Origin: Metellina segmentata
Taxonomy: Eukaryota > Arthropoda > Arachnida > Araneae > Tetragnathidae
Direction of reading: 5' to 3'
Length of the DNA stretch: 64,000 bases
Assembly (NCBI GenBank): GCA_947359465.1
Contig: OX375872.1
Location: 19,338,034 to 19,402,033 of the forward strand
The translations under genes were made by a program, and so were the position numbers. The notes under the pieces were generated by a model. It was not told where the DNA came from. It saw nothing but the letters and a program-made list of their open reading frames with translations, and searched no databases. Shown here in pieces: positions 22,601 to 33,548 of this stretch; positions within the stretch are counted from its first letter, which is position 1, and every line of letters starts with the position of its first letter.

Positions 22601-23169
22601 GCTTTATTAAATGCCCCTCTGAACAACGCCTCTACTTGGGGATCAATTGTTGCGCCTCCAGCCCAAAATACAAGTTCCTTTATTCCGATTGATCTCCAGC
22701 GAAACATGGAAAAAGTCCTTGCGAAAAGCCAACAGGAAGAAATGAAAACCTTCTGTCTAGTAAACTCAAAAATTGACTGTACGAATAAATAGTTCACGTT
22801 TCTTATATACCCTTTTAAATAATTTACGCAGACGATAAATTTTAATCAATATAAAGACATTTAATGCAACGCAAACAATTATTTTATAGAAGGTTGTTCA
22901 CTGTAATCCGACTCAGACGATACTTTTTACATACAGCTGTTCATTTAAATGTACCGCTGATGATAATTCTTCATCTGAGAATGTTTTGGTTTGTTTGGGT
23001 TTTAGAAACAGCTAAGATTGATGAAGGCCCAATTAAATGGGCAAACTGCACGAAAGACAAAACATACAAACTAATAAAAAGTGATGATTTGATAAAAAAT
23101 TAATTGACCTCTTGTCTCTATGGCACTACATGAGGCGAACTGACGGCTATTGCGCTCAAACCAACTCCA
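22601..23169. other. No gene recognised
   Basis: Short open frames only (for example 22864-23103, plus strand), without motifs. Confidence 0.45.
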
Positions 23170-23345
23170 GCGAAGGAAAGTAAAACAAATATAAAAAAAA
23201 TTTTACTGGCATTGTTTTGTTCTTTTTTGTAAAATGGGGAGAGGTAAAGATAGAGTAAATATTTCAACGGATTTGAAATCTTCCAAAAATTTTACATCAC
23301 TAGGGGGCTCCGCCACCTGCTCGTTTACGCTCACCGACCCGAGTA
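23170..23345 (-). repeat. Family Q repeat with GC-rich hairpin end, copy 2
   Basis: CATTGTTTTGTTC, GATAGAGTAAATATTTCAAC and GGATTTGAAATC, then ACTAGGGGGCTCCGCCACCT and GCTCGTTTACGCTCACCGAC. The hairpin module faces left here. Confidence 0.65.
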
Positions 23346-23572
23346 ATAAGATATAGATATGACAGTTTTCAAAAAAAAATAACGAAAATGTCCCGATTTT
23401 TCCCGAATTTCAAAAAAATATTATCAGGAACCAAATTGAAATTTCTTAAAAAACTCGACGTGCTGCAAAAATTTACGTTTAGAGTTACTCTACAAAAAAA
23501 AATCACGACTGAAGACTGAAAATTTGTACGTCTTTTGCTCACTCGAATTACAAATTTCGCTTTTTAAATTTT

Positions 23573-25545
23573 GACATTAATAAACCCTAAAATAGTAGCC
23601 GTATCGGAAAAAAATCTCCATTGTCTTGTTCCCTGTACAATTTTGAACAAACCATGCCAATTCAGTAATTTTCTGATCCGTATTTTCTCGGGAAACCGTC
23701 TAAGATTCGAGCTTAAAACGCTAGTATTCAATCCTGCGGTGGCGGCGGTAACATTTTTTTAATATAGAGAGAAATTGATACCTTAAAATTTGAATTTCTG
23801 TGAATAAATAATTTTTTAATTGAAACTTTTATATTTTCGTAATACGAACTCAGCCGCATTTGACAAATATATTCATAACGCGAACACAAACAGCACTATT
23901 TATCTTGTTTTATATAAACTAGTTTAGAAGAAAAAATTTTATAAAAATTTGCAGTTCTCTTAAAACATATTAATATAAAATTAATGAGTTACTAAAAACG
24001 TTATTTCGATGTCGATGGTTTCATAAAATCTAACAAATTCGTCTGACAACACAATGCCTTCTATTTTCACGCAGAATTTCTTGGTAGCAAGCTAATAATT
24101 TTTTTTATCCTTGCTTTGTATCTATAACGCGTTCTTCGTTGGAGTGTTTTCTAAATCTTTTAAGTCTCTTTCAATTAACGCAGACGGTCTTCGACAGTCG
24201 TCCCGTTGATTTTGAGTGCAGGTGATTTGTAACTGATTCCCTGAAAAATCTGTCGACACAAAGGAATCTGGGATTAAAATCTCTATTGTGTAATAAATCA
24301 TATATATAGTTTTTTTGTAAAATAAACGCAAGTTAATTGTAAATTAGGCTGTTTCGTTGCGTTGATAGGCCCACTAATTAAAATACGCAATTGTGAATCG
24401 TCCGACAGTTTAAGCAGGCATGACGGATGCATCGAGCCACACGAGAAGCGATTGTGTCTGGGAACGATGGTTAGCAAAGTAGCAGTAGAGAGTAGTTCTT
24501 TGATAAAACTTCTTTTTTTTTACCACTGTAACAAATATATAATTTGCATTCATAGTAATTGGCTTCGATTTTAAAAAATAGGAAGAAAAAAAAGTTTAAT
24601 GTGGGTAAGACCAGTAGCGTAGCAAGGTCAGGTGGTACCCGGTGCGGAAAAATTATTTTTGTCACCCCCAGGGACGTGCCAACGTTTTGAATAGAGGGGG
24701 GGGGGGGCGAGCATAGGCGTAACTAGGGTTGTTGAATAAGGGGGGGGGGTCCTCCCGAAAAGTACCCCTGTAAAAAGTGGGAAGAATAAATTAATTATAT
24801 TAATATTTATTAATTATATTAATATTGATTAATTATATTAATATTTATTAATTATTATTAATAAATTATAAACAATTAATTAATTTATATAAAAAGATAT
24901 CAATTAAAACTTGATTTTTAAAAAATCTTTTTTTCTTTATACAATATTTACTAAATGACTTTATGGGGAATTTTAAAACTTACAATACATTTCAATTAGA
25001 AATTAAAACGTCGATTTTTTCGTAAACGTTTCGATTTTTCTGAACTTTTTAGATTTACATTTGATTTGCTTGAAGCACATGGGTAAAAATTATCTCGATT
25101 AGGACGAAAGTTTGGAATATAATGGTTCAGGTAGCCAATTTATGAGATTTATTATTGCCTGACATTTATGAAAAATTAGTCGCAATTTTTACTGCTTAGC
25201 GACCGCAAATTTTGTTCATACTACTTATATGAAAATAAGAATATTTTTGTTACCTACAACTTGGAATAGGTATTTTTATTGGAAACCCGTTTTTCAATAA
25301 TTGGGCATTTTACTGTTGTTTTAAGATAAAAATATTTAAGAATATCTCTATATTAAAAAGAGTTACCACCGCCACTGTCGCAGGATTGAAAACTGGGTTT
25401 TTTCACTCGATTCTCAAGATGGTTTGTCGATTGAGTGCAGATCAGAATATTACGAGATTAACATGGTTTTTTCAAAATTGAACAGGGAATGAAATGGAGA
25501 TGGTTTTTTACTGATGCGGCTATCAGTTTAGGGCGCATTAAGTGT
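23573..25545. mobile_element. Long-inverted-repeat DNA transposon, piggyBac-like ends
   Basis: The left arm 23573-23780 and right arm 25340-25545 are inverted copies over roughly 200 bp, with a substitution or gap every few bases. Matching words include TCAATCCTGCG, GTAGCCG/ATAGCCG, AATCTCCATT/CATCTCCATT and TTAATATAGAGA. The right end reads, outward in reverse complement, TTAACACTTAATGCGCCCTA, so TTAA would be the target site; the left TTAA is degraded to TTTG. No piggyBac transposase decoded between them. Confidence 0.6.
24600..24880. repeat. Poly-G stretches and AT tandem repeat
   Basis: Runs of 12 and 10 G lie near 24694 and 24740, next to transposon-end-like words CAGTAGCGTAGCAAGG and ATAGGCGTAACTAGGG. 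From 24787 about four units of a 19-bp TTAATTATATTAATATTTA repeat follow. All lies within the inverted-repeat element. Confidence 0.6.
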
Positions 25546-26530
25546 TAAAGTAAAAAAAAAAGCAAAATCACTTACGACAGGAGTGTTGGTTTGCGAAGCA
25601 GCAAGTTTCAACAATGCACTGTTCTCACGCTTCCATCACTTAATTACTTCACAAATTCAAGTGTTCACTTTCAAAACACTAAGCTCGGAACCTCACTCGT
25701 CAAGGAAATCCGTAAGACTAAATAATCCATCGGGCAAAAATTCAAAACAGTTCACTTACAGGCAGTTTCCCATATTTACTTCACATAAGAAAGCCAACAA
25801 TTTCAAAGACCTTATATTGTAAATCATCAAAATAAGCAATGACAGATTTGTTGCGATTTCCCCAATACCCTTATCTTCGAACGAGATTTCGGTCAGTGGG
25901 TCAGGCGCTTCTTGTCCAGTTTGGGACCTAGCGCAATAAAACCCTAGCATACAATCCGTCAGTCGATCATAAAAATAAATCGCTTTTCTCAAGACATGCC
26001 GTCAAAGACATGGTCGAGCCCTCCAATACATTTAAACGATCCAGAGGTGAAACCAGTATACAGTAATTTCTTCGAAAATGAGATTATCATCTCGTAGCAT
26101 TCAAGTGCGAGCACCACGTGCATTCATTTTGGGGGTAGAACCACTTTATAGCCGTAAAACAAAGTGATAAAGTATGGGTATGCTGGGCCTCCTTTCTCCA
26201 CATATTCAGAGGAAGAATTTAATCTTTTGGTACTTTGGATCTTGGAAACAATTTTTATTTTCACTTGTAGTTAAATATAAACTTTTACTATACAAATAAA
26301 ATTTGTACGAAGTTTCTTGATAACCTTTTCATACATTTACGTGTTAGAAAACTTTCAAATTCGTTATTTTCAAAATCTAATTTTGTGTTGCCCCTTGACC
26401 CTTCATTTAATACCCTGTACGGGGAATATATCGAAACTCACAGAATGCGCGCTGCCCCCACAGTGCTTCTTTCTCTATTAACACACACACATACACGAAA
26501 TCGGTTGCCCAGAGCAAATGCTAAGTTTCC
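25546..26530. other. No gene recognised
   Basis: A plus-strand frame (25583-25822) and a minus-strand frame (25756-25992) are open but show no domain. Confidence 0.45.
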
Positions 26531-27196
26531 ACTCTTCTAGATCTGGGCCTGCATCTATTGACAGAAAAAATGAAAGTACTGTCCACATTTGCTTTAACGG
26601 TACTTTTTAATGTTACTTTTGAAGTTAAAATGTTAATAAGGTTCCTTGATAGTGTGTGTAGGGGACTAAATATGGCTTTCGCCCCTTCTCCTCAGTAACA
26701 GGAGTGACCAAATACACCCGCCCCCCCCTGCTGACACGTGCCTGTTTGCCTTCCTCAAGATCTGAGCCTGCATCTATTGACAGGAAATGAAGTTAGTCCA
26801 AATTTGCTTTAACGGTACTTTTTAATGTTACTTTTGAAGTTAAAATGTTAATAATGTTCCCTGTTAGTGTGTGTGTGGAGACGTGCGAAATATGGCTTTC
26901 GCCCCTTCTCCTCAGTGACGGGAGGGGCCAAATATCCCCTGCCCCTCTGTTGGCAAGTGCCTGTTTGCCCTCCTCCAGATCTGGGCCTACATCTATTGAC
27001 AGGAAATGAAATTAGTCCAAATGTTCTTCAACGGTACTGTTTAATGTTACTTTTGAAGTTAAAATGTTAATAATGTTCCTTTAAAGTGTGGAGGGGCGAA
27101 ATATGGCTTTCGCCCCTTCTCCTCAGTGACAGGAGGGGCCAAAACACCCCCGGCCCCCCCTGTTGGCACGTGCCTCACCCCCCCCCCCCCCCCCCA
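26531..27196 (+). repeat. 219-bp tandem repeat, three units, ending in poly-C
   Basis: GATCTGGGCCTGCATCTATT recurs at 26540, 26759 and 26978, a 219-bp step. Each unit contains TTACTTTTGAAGTTAAAATG and ATGGCTTTCGCCCCTTCTCC. A C run of about 19 closes the array at 27178-27196. The two open frames over 26867-27271 are by-products of this repeat. Confidence 0.9.
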
Positions 27197-27306
27197 TTGA
27201 AATTATTAAAAGAAGAAAAAATACGATACAACTATACAAGAGCTATTTTCTGGTTTATTTCTTTGTATTGATACATAAGCACTTAAAGACTTTTCCTAAT
27301 TTCGTT

Positions 27307-27870
27307 CTATAAGCAAATTTTTGTAATGATATCATCAAAATCAATTCCTTTCACTACTTTGTCTTCAATTGACAAGATAGCTAATGCAGAGAGCCGAGCT
27401 TTACTCATAGCGGACCTAAGATAACATAAGATGATTAATTTTAGTTTTGAAAAACTCATATCACATGATGCTGCTGAAACACATACCGTTAACACGATTC
27501 TGAAAGCTTAAGTTAGATTTGGTAATTAATTAATTTTTTAATTAACGTCGTACTAGAGCAACACAACGAGCTATTGACGACGGTCCAGGATCAATCCCCT
27601 AAGGGAAAGATCCGAGGACAACACCACGCAATTTTGAACCACGGTCATCTGACCGTGGTTCAAAATTGCGTGATTTCGTCATCTGACGAAAAGTTAGATT
27701 TGGTACAGAAATCTGAAAGTTCATATTCAATTACAAACTCTAAAAATTTTAAAGAAGAGCATTCCAGAGAATCTTCTTTTGGAACTTTGTTAGCTTGTAG
27801 ATGTCTTTTTAGTAGTGCAATCTCTCTAAGGCTATCATCTTCAGAAAGTTCATCATAGTTTACGACATGT
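27307..27870 (-). pseudogene. Dead hAT transposase, ZMYM1-type, split by a SINE
   Basis: C-terminal part of a hAT transposase on the minus strand. Upstream of the insertion the frame reads DELSEDDSLREIALLKRHLQ and LKFLEFVIEYELSDF. Downstream comes the dimerisation block SAASCDMSFSKLKLIILCYL, RSAMSKARLSALAILSIED and FDDIITKICL before the stop at 27307. That block is the ASAERSFSKLK type shared by ZMYM1-like domesticated proteins. The SINE at 27525-27690 interrupts the reading and a frame change lies beside it. The N-terminal and catalytic parts are not present. Confidence 0.85.
27525..27690 (-). mobile_element. Snapback SINE with 15-bp duplication
   Basis: AAGTTAGATTTGGTA flanks both sides (27510-27524 and 27691-27705). 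The first part is the minus-strand tail and body up to the AACCACGGTCA word. From there the sequence folds back: 27625-27647 and 27650-27672 are perfect 23-bp inverted arms around TC. A second hairpin, TTTCGTCA-TC-TGACGAAA, follows. It looks like repeated template switching during reverse transcription. Confidence 0.93.
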
Positions 27871-27939
27871 TTTGTATTAACTGTGGCAGTTCGTCTGTGA
27901 AGTTGTAATCAGTTTCTTGAAACTACAAACCGAGCTGTT

Positions 27940-28130
27940 AGATTTTCCATGTCTTTACAGCGAGTGTATAGCGAGAGGGGCGGTCGCTTAGGCGCCAGGT
28001 GGTAAAGGGGTGCCAAAATGCCAAATGCGAAAAATGAAATTTTGATGGCGCCTTTTGAGAGGCGCGGGGCTGCGCGGCGTGGCAGGCGGCGGAGCACACC
28101 TGCGTTGTTTGTCGCCGGCTGAGTCAAGTC
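27940..28130. other. GC-rich stretch, possible hAT outer region
   Basis: GCGAGAGGGGCGGTCGCTTA, GGCGCCAGGTGGTAAAGG and later GAGGCGCGGGGCTGCGC. Such GC-rich GGCGCC motifs occur near ends of ZMYM1-type hAT elements, and this lies on the 5' side of the relic above. The terminus itself is not defined. Confidence 0.35.
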
Positions 28131-28623
28131 AGTCGATTAGGAGATAAAAAAGTGGTATAAATGAGAAAAATTCGAAACAATGTCATCAACTTCGGATCTA
28201 AGCAGTCTCCAAAAGCATATGGCGTAAACGGGATGTTTAATGTGTAAATTAGATCACATTAAAGATACCAATTAAATAATAGTAATTATAAACAAAAGAA
28301 TAATAAAAATAAAATAATACCAGACCTAAAAATAGAAAAAAAAATTCCAGACAGATTCGATTATAATTCCCGACATTTTGCAGGAAAATTCCAGACAAAT
28401 AAAACTCATCTACTAAGCACCAATTAAAAAGTTTTCCATTGAAATGGTCAAACAATCATTCTTTAACACAACAAAAAAGAGTAAATACTGTTATTTCTTG
28501 TTTCATAACCCCAATGTTTGATATTATAAATAAAAAATATATGTGTTAAGTAAAACCTCTGACGCGACAATTGCAATTTTGAATATTGTCGTTCACGACT
28601 ATACCATTTTTGTATACAAACTT
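28131..28623. other. No feature
   Basis: AT-rich sequence without coding signature. Confidence 0.5.
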
Positions 28624-28636
28624 TTCAATATTTGGT

Positions 28637-29017
28637 AAGGTGTTAACCTCTAGATAGGAAGGTTCTTGGTTCGAATCAGGGTCAGGACATGGATATTTGT
28701 AAGCGTATGGTGTAGTGGCGGCTGGTACACCTTAAATCTGTCGTGGCCGAAAGTCCAAACGTTGGGTTGGTTTGGAAGTTTGGAGAGTGGGGTTCCAGCT
28801 CAGGTATTGCCTCGTCAACTGACCGTGGTTCAAAATTACGTGTTGTGTGCTCGGATCTTTACATTAGAGGATTGATCCCCGACCGTCGTCAATAGCCCGT
28901 TGTGTTACTCTAGTACGACGTTAATTAAAAATCTCAGTACAATAGACTACTAGTCGCGGTGCTGGCACTCTTTGGAGTCACCCCCACAATAAGTCAGAAT
29001 TAAAAATTACCAAATTA
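28637..29017 (+). mobile_element. SINE, type 1 head, with 3' extension
   Basis: TTCAATATTTGGT flanks both sides (28624-28636 and 29018-29030). The copy starts just inside the head at AAGGTGTTAACCTCTAGATA, has the B-box-like GGTTCGAATCAGGG, and the shared body to GACGTTAATTAAAAATC near 28932. About 85 bases of other sequence then precede the right duplication, ending AAAAATTACC, which resembles another SINE tail. Confidence 0.88.
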
Positions 29018-29128
29018 TTCAATATTTGGTTCAATCGGAACTAAAAGTGTTCTGTGGTGAATCTTTAGAATCAAAACAGTTATTAACTATAAAAATATAT
29101 AGAAAATAAAACTTTTGTGCACCTAAGT

Positions 29129-30279
29129 CAGGGCTCGAAATACCCGGGTGCACAGGTGCATACATTTATTGAATACTGAAAAGAATGCCCACTAGATCCT
29201 TCAAAAATCTACCATATTTCATCTTTACTTCTTTCACGCTCGGTTGCCTCTTTGGGCTTTGTGCCTTACATTGCATTTGAATTAAATTTCCTCAGGATTT
29301 CTTTACAAGGAGTCAAATCTACACAGCTTTCACCTCTAAATTTCAGTCCATACCTAACTATCATGGTTTACTCAACTGTCTTCAGCTGTAACGAGTTTCT
29401 GAGTTTGGTTTTTACATTAATCAGTTGAAAAAACATTCTCTCGACAGTTGCATTAGAAAATGGCAAACTCATTAAGGTCAATGCAAGCTTACAGAGCTGT
29501 GGAAATTCTTTTTCCCCAGCAGCAGTTTATCTATAGAAGCCCAGAATTTGACAGGGCTCTGTTTGATAAATTTCTCGGCTGACACTTCTGAGATCAGTGG
29601 TAACCGATCCCACTCTCTCTGACACTTATCCACATTTTCACACACAGCTACGAATTGTGCAGCAAATGGAACAATGCTACACTTCACTTTTCTCACAGCA
29701 TTATTGGGACGTAATGCAGACAAATGAAGCAGCACACCGACATTATCTGATAGCCTACTACGTAGTTCTTTGGCTATTTGAACAGTGATTTCTTTACAGC
29801 GACGTTTAATAGCGACGACATTCAACTGTTTACTGGATAATGTTTATACTGTGACACCATATTCATCCATTCAATCGATTGGTACTCTAAGCCATTACAC
29901 ATTGGAAACTATCACTTATGCGGATTCCTTTAAACCTACCTCGATTCTGTAATTCTTTTTTTTCTTGACCTTTGTGCAACAAGGAGTAGAAATGGTCACT
30001 GCGTAAAACACTCTGAACCTAGGTTAATCTTTGTGAATCATAATCACTTCTGAAAAATTAGATAACCCGTGTTGCCAAGTCAAAACAGCAAAAATTCCCT
30101 AGGGTAGTTTACAAACGGCGTATTAACGGCCAATTATACTTCAGACCTCTACATAAACCTCTGTTCTTTTTTTCCAAACCTCTGTTTTTACCTCTTAGCA
30201 TTTTATACCTCTGTTTTTACCTCTGAAACGAATTGAAACCTCTAGATCTGAATGTAAAACCTCTGAACTGGCACCCCTG
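29129..30279 (-). mobile_element. hAT element remnant around transposase relic
   Basis: Left end CAGGGCTCGAAATACCCGGG at 29129 and right end, in reverse complement, CAGGGGTGCCAGTTCAGAGG ending at 30279 are hAT-like. The transposase between them is on the minus strand. The flanking 8-mers do not match, so the boundaries are provisional. The same left-end sequence recurs at 61217. Confidence 0.5.
29270..29840 (-). pseudogene. Dead hAT transposase, C-terminal domain
   Basis: Minus strand. Residues VVAIKRRCKEITVQIAKELR, then ALRPNNAVRK and CQREWDRLPLISEVSAEKF followed by PVKFWASIDKLL, form the helical region before the dimer domain. After a one-base shift near 29500 the frame gives FPQLCKLALTLMSLPFSNAT, VERMFFQLINVKTKLRNSLQ, then a premature stop, then IVRYGLKF. 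LPFSNATVERMF is the hAT family dimerisation signature (LPHSSA-ER-FS type). There are at least two lesions, and no catalytic residues are visible. Confidence 0.85.
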
Positions 30280-30537
30280 TAGCAGACTGATGTGTGTACT
30301 TTCTCATCCGCTAGGTCACAGCCTTCACCGCTAGAGGGCAGGAGTATACAAGAGATATCTTTCGAGTGTAATTTTTTCACAAGTGTTCATATTATTTTGT
30401 CCAACCCCTGTATGTTGTTCCAATTCTTTGCTACGGTCAATCATGTTTCTATTGAACAGAAAATCATTGACTTTTCCTTCTGGGAACTTTACTATATTTA
30501 CACAGTTGAATGTTTACAATTACCCCATATTTTCCAA

Positions 30538-31878
30538 GGGACGGGGTAATTGTAAACATAACTTTTCCAATAGTTTCGTTCAATTTGGATGAAAAAACAA
30601 TCTGTTTTTCAGTGTAATTTTGTATTTAATCGTATTTACTACGTTTGTATTGCGTTTAATTGCATTTTTCGTATTCTTGGGGAGCAGGAAGATTGATTTA
30701 CTAAAACGTCACACATATGGTGAAGTTCTTACAACTGACTTAGTACTGTCACGCATGAAGGAGGCAGAACAGAAAAAGAACAATAGTAAATCGAGTGAGA
30801 AGAAAGTGAAAGAGCCAGGAGTAAGCAAGAAACCAAGTAAGGAGCAAATGGAAAGGAAAGCAGAACTCAAGGACAGCGAGGATGAGGAACTATTGAAAGA
30901 ATTGACTAACATTGACGGTTAAGAGTTTGAAGTTATCCAAACATTCAAACAAAATATAGAAAACTAGCTTGTAGGGGAAGTTAAATATTTTGGAGCCATT
31001 CATGGAAGACATTTAAACAATTACTTTTTTGCTTGTAGGTGTTGAGGGGGGAAAGAGAAAGAAAACCCATTTTTCGTATGTATGAAGGGTTGATGTCGTT
31101 TCAGAAGAGGAGATTGAGATCACCTGATTCAAATGCATCGACTAAATTCGCTGTGGTTGAAAAAGATTAATTCGGTGTTACCAAAGACCATGTCGAAGGA
31201 ATTTTATCTATTCTAACCTGTAGGAAAAAAGGCCGTAAAGAAATTTTCCAATTTGAAGGCACTGTTAATGTGTAAGAAATGTAATGTTTGCTTGTTTTTT
31301 TGTACCTAAGTTTGTATATTTCAATTTTTAATTTTTAAAAAACATTTTTATTTATTTTATTTTTTAATTTTTTACTTTTAGTAGATTCTTTGTTCAGTGA
31401 ATGCTTTAATTATTTATTTTTATGTATTCCTTGAAGTTCACCTCAAGATCAATGCAATTTTCAAGTGTCACTATATTTTGCTGGGGTAAGAAGTGGGAGT
31501 ATTTGGTAAATGTAAAGATCAAAACGGGGTTGTTGCAAGCATGGTATTGGAAGGGTAAAACTACTACTGGAGTTCCTTCTACTGCCATGACTACTGCTCA
31601 TGCTGTCAATTGTTCAATATTCAATATCACGGGGAAAATCGTTGTTTACAATTACCCTCTACTTTCAGGGGTAATTGTAAACACGCGGGGTAATTGTAAA
31701 CAGCCGAGTACGGTGTTAAATTTATTTACTGGAATCTTCGTACTGATTAAATATCAATGCAGAATAGTGACAAGTTAGTTTAGTAGGGTGAACAATGCTT
31801 AATTATTTTATCAAGAGTTTGAAAATAGGGATTGAAAGTGAACATACAAATTCTGTTTACAATTACCCCGCCTTACCC
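30538..31878 (+). mobile_element. Pogo-like element relic
   Basis: The right end, in reverse complement, is GGGTAAGGCGGGGTAATTG ending at 31878 with TA outside it. The left end GGGACGGGGTAATTGTAAAC starts near 30538 and lacks a clear TA. Additional GTTTACAATTACCC copies occur in both orientations at 30512, 31643 and 31690, so the ends are internally duplicated. Confidence 0.5.
30620..31272 (+). pseudogene. Pogo-like transposase C-terminal tail
   Basis: A 100-residue open frame (30620-30922) includes LSRMKEAEQKKNNSKSSEKK, KKPSKEQMERKAELK and an acidic end SEDEELLKELTNIDG. This is the charged tail often seen after the DDE domain of pogo-like transposases. Further on, DSNASTKFAVVEKD, a stop, then GVTKDHVEGILSILTCRKKG resembles the small terminal domain of the same proteins. 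The catalytic domain is absent. The first 20 residues upstream are hydrophobic noise. Assignment rests on overall layout plus the flanking repeats. Confidence 0.45.
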
Positions 31879-31918
31879 TAATTATACAAATTTGATAAGG
31901 ATTAATATTTTGAAATTT

Positions 31919-31948
31919 TTAATCAACGTCACATTGGGGCAATAGAAT
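31919..31948 (-). mobile_element. SINE tail scrap
   Basis: TTAATCAACGTCACATTGGG and GCAATAGAA are a decayed body end of the SINE. Confidence 0.5.
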
Positions 31949-32062
31949 AGGCAAAACACCAATTTAACTAGGTTTTAGTTTTTGTTTATTTCCGACTGCA
32001 ACTTCATAAACTACCCATAAGATAATTTTTGTTAAAAATTCTTACTTTAACTTTTTATTTTT

Positions 32063-32471
32063 ATCCGATATTTTTCAACGTGCGGCAACGCAAGTGGGAT
32101 CTGAGATACATTAGATCCAATGGAGCAGTGCACACATTCCTCCGGCGCCGCATGTCCAATTTGAGTGCAATTTGTACCGCAGTTCCCCACGGCGTCGCAG
32201 CTCGCCGCACATGCGTCTCCGTTCTGAAGTACCTTGTTTTCATAAATAAATGGAATATAAATAATAATTAACAAATGGTTGTATCCAGTAACGTCTATTT
32301 TGTTTCAAAATATACTTTTTTTACACTAAGTAAGTGAAATAAACACGTTTTCTTCGATAGAATATTTATCGTAAATGGCGCGAAATGAGTACTTGCGTCA
32401 TTTCACGGTTATTTGTGCATAGTTGGGCTTGGGTGCCACACGTTGAAAAACCGAATTTGTTCACCGGACCT
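32063..32471. mobile_element. TIR MITE, copy 1 of a pair
   Basis: Aligns along its length with 41829-42270: TTTTTCAACGTGCGG, CAGTTCCCCACGGC, GTATCCAGTAACGTCTAT, ATGGCGCGAAATGAGT and GTGTGCATAGTTGGGCTT in both. The right end reads, in reverse complement, GGTCCGGTGAACAAATTCGG. The first dozen bases of the left end are lost or changed. Non-coding. Confidence 0.85.
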
Positions 32472-32484
32472 TAGTGTTTTTACC

Positions 32485-33375
32485 TCAGCTGAAAAATGTG
32501 ATGGACGTTGTACCAATGATTAATTTCATCAGATCTAAAGCGTTGAATCACAGACTTTCAAGATGGCTATCAAGGGGAAAAGCATTAAAACGGTTTTTCG
32601 AGTGTTTGAAAGAAGTAATAATTTCTTAACTTTTTTAAATATTACAACATTGCAACCTCTTACCAATCCCGAATGGATTCAAAATGTTTGTTTCTGGTTG
32701 ATATGACCGAACATTTTAATAACTCGAATCTGGAGTTACAAAGAAAAGGAAATGCAGCTTTACAATTATTAGGAGTCATTACATTTGAGCAGAAATTAAG
32801 AGTGATTTGGAAGACTACCAAATATGAATTCCTTGTTTTTTGAAAATCTAAGAAATCATAGGTTGAGTTCATATCAAGAAACATTTTATGGCAAAATATT
32901 CGCTGAATGATTCATTTGATTTTAGTTTCATTTTTAAGCAAATTGCAAGATTTTAGAAAAAATCAGGAGATGATAAAATTCATATCTCATCCGCTGAAGT
33001 GTGATTTAAAATTAATGGACGTCAAACCTTTTCCTAGAATATCTTGCAGATCTAAAAATGGAGATTCTGGAAATTCACAATAAAAGTATCTGGGTGCATA
33101 AACTTCAGGAAATGGTAGCACAGGTTGACAAAAATTAGACAACTATGGAGTGAAACAGCATAGGACATTATATTTAAATGCTATAACTTCTTTCCGACTA
33201 ATTATTCAAATGCCAGGAGATTAGCTTTTGGGATTTTGACCTTATTTGGGCCCAGATACAGTTGTGAACAATTTTTCTTCACGATGAACTACATCAAAAG
33301 CAAACGTAGAAGCAGACTAACGGATTCAAGTTTAATAGTGGAGCTCCTAAACTGCATGCATTACCGGATTAGCAA
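32485..33375 (+). pseudogene. Dead hAT transposase, GTF2IRD2/ZBED5-like
   Basis: Plus strand. Decodes in several frames in family order: VVPMINFIRSKALNHRLSRW and LSRGKALKRFFECLKEVIIS near 32510-32625, then LFLVDMTEHFNNSNLELQRK near 32690. The dimerisation block AFGILTLFGPRYSCEQFFFT, MNYIKSKRRSRLTDSSL follows at 33222-33335 and ends at a stop near 33378. The FG-Y-CEQ-F-MN pattern and WLSRGKALKRFFE are diagnostic of this lineage as I know it. The copy begins 14 bases after the MITE end at 32471. At least three frame changes, so dead. Confidence 0.85.
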
Positions 33376-33548
33376 ATAGGCACCTGCCTATGGGCCCCGT
33401 GCCTTTTAGAAGCCCCGCGACAAAGGACACCTTTTTTATCACCTGGGAAATTTCTGGAAAAATTAGACAATTCCTATTTCTAGAAAAAGTGACTGAAAAT
33501 CAAGTTTCCTCCTTAAAAAATTTATTTAACGATTAAAAAAAATTTGTA

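Noticed and set aside
22471..22797. 108-residue minus-strand frame as a gene
   Set aside because: The Merlin relic reads through part of the same strand in other frames with recognisable motifs; this frame has none.
26867..27271. Two plus-strand frames starting with similar residues
   Set aside because: They are the same frame in successive units of the 219-bp tandem repeat.
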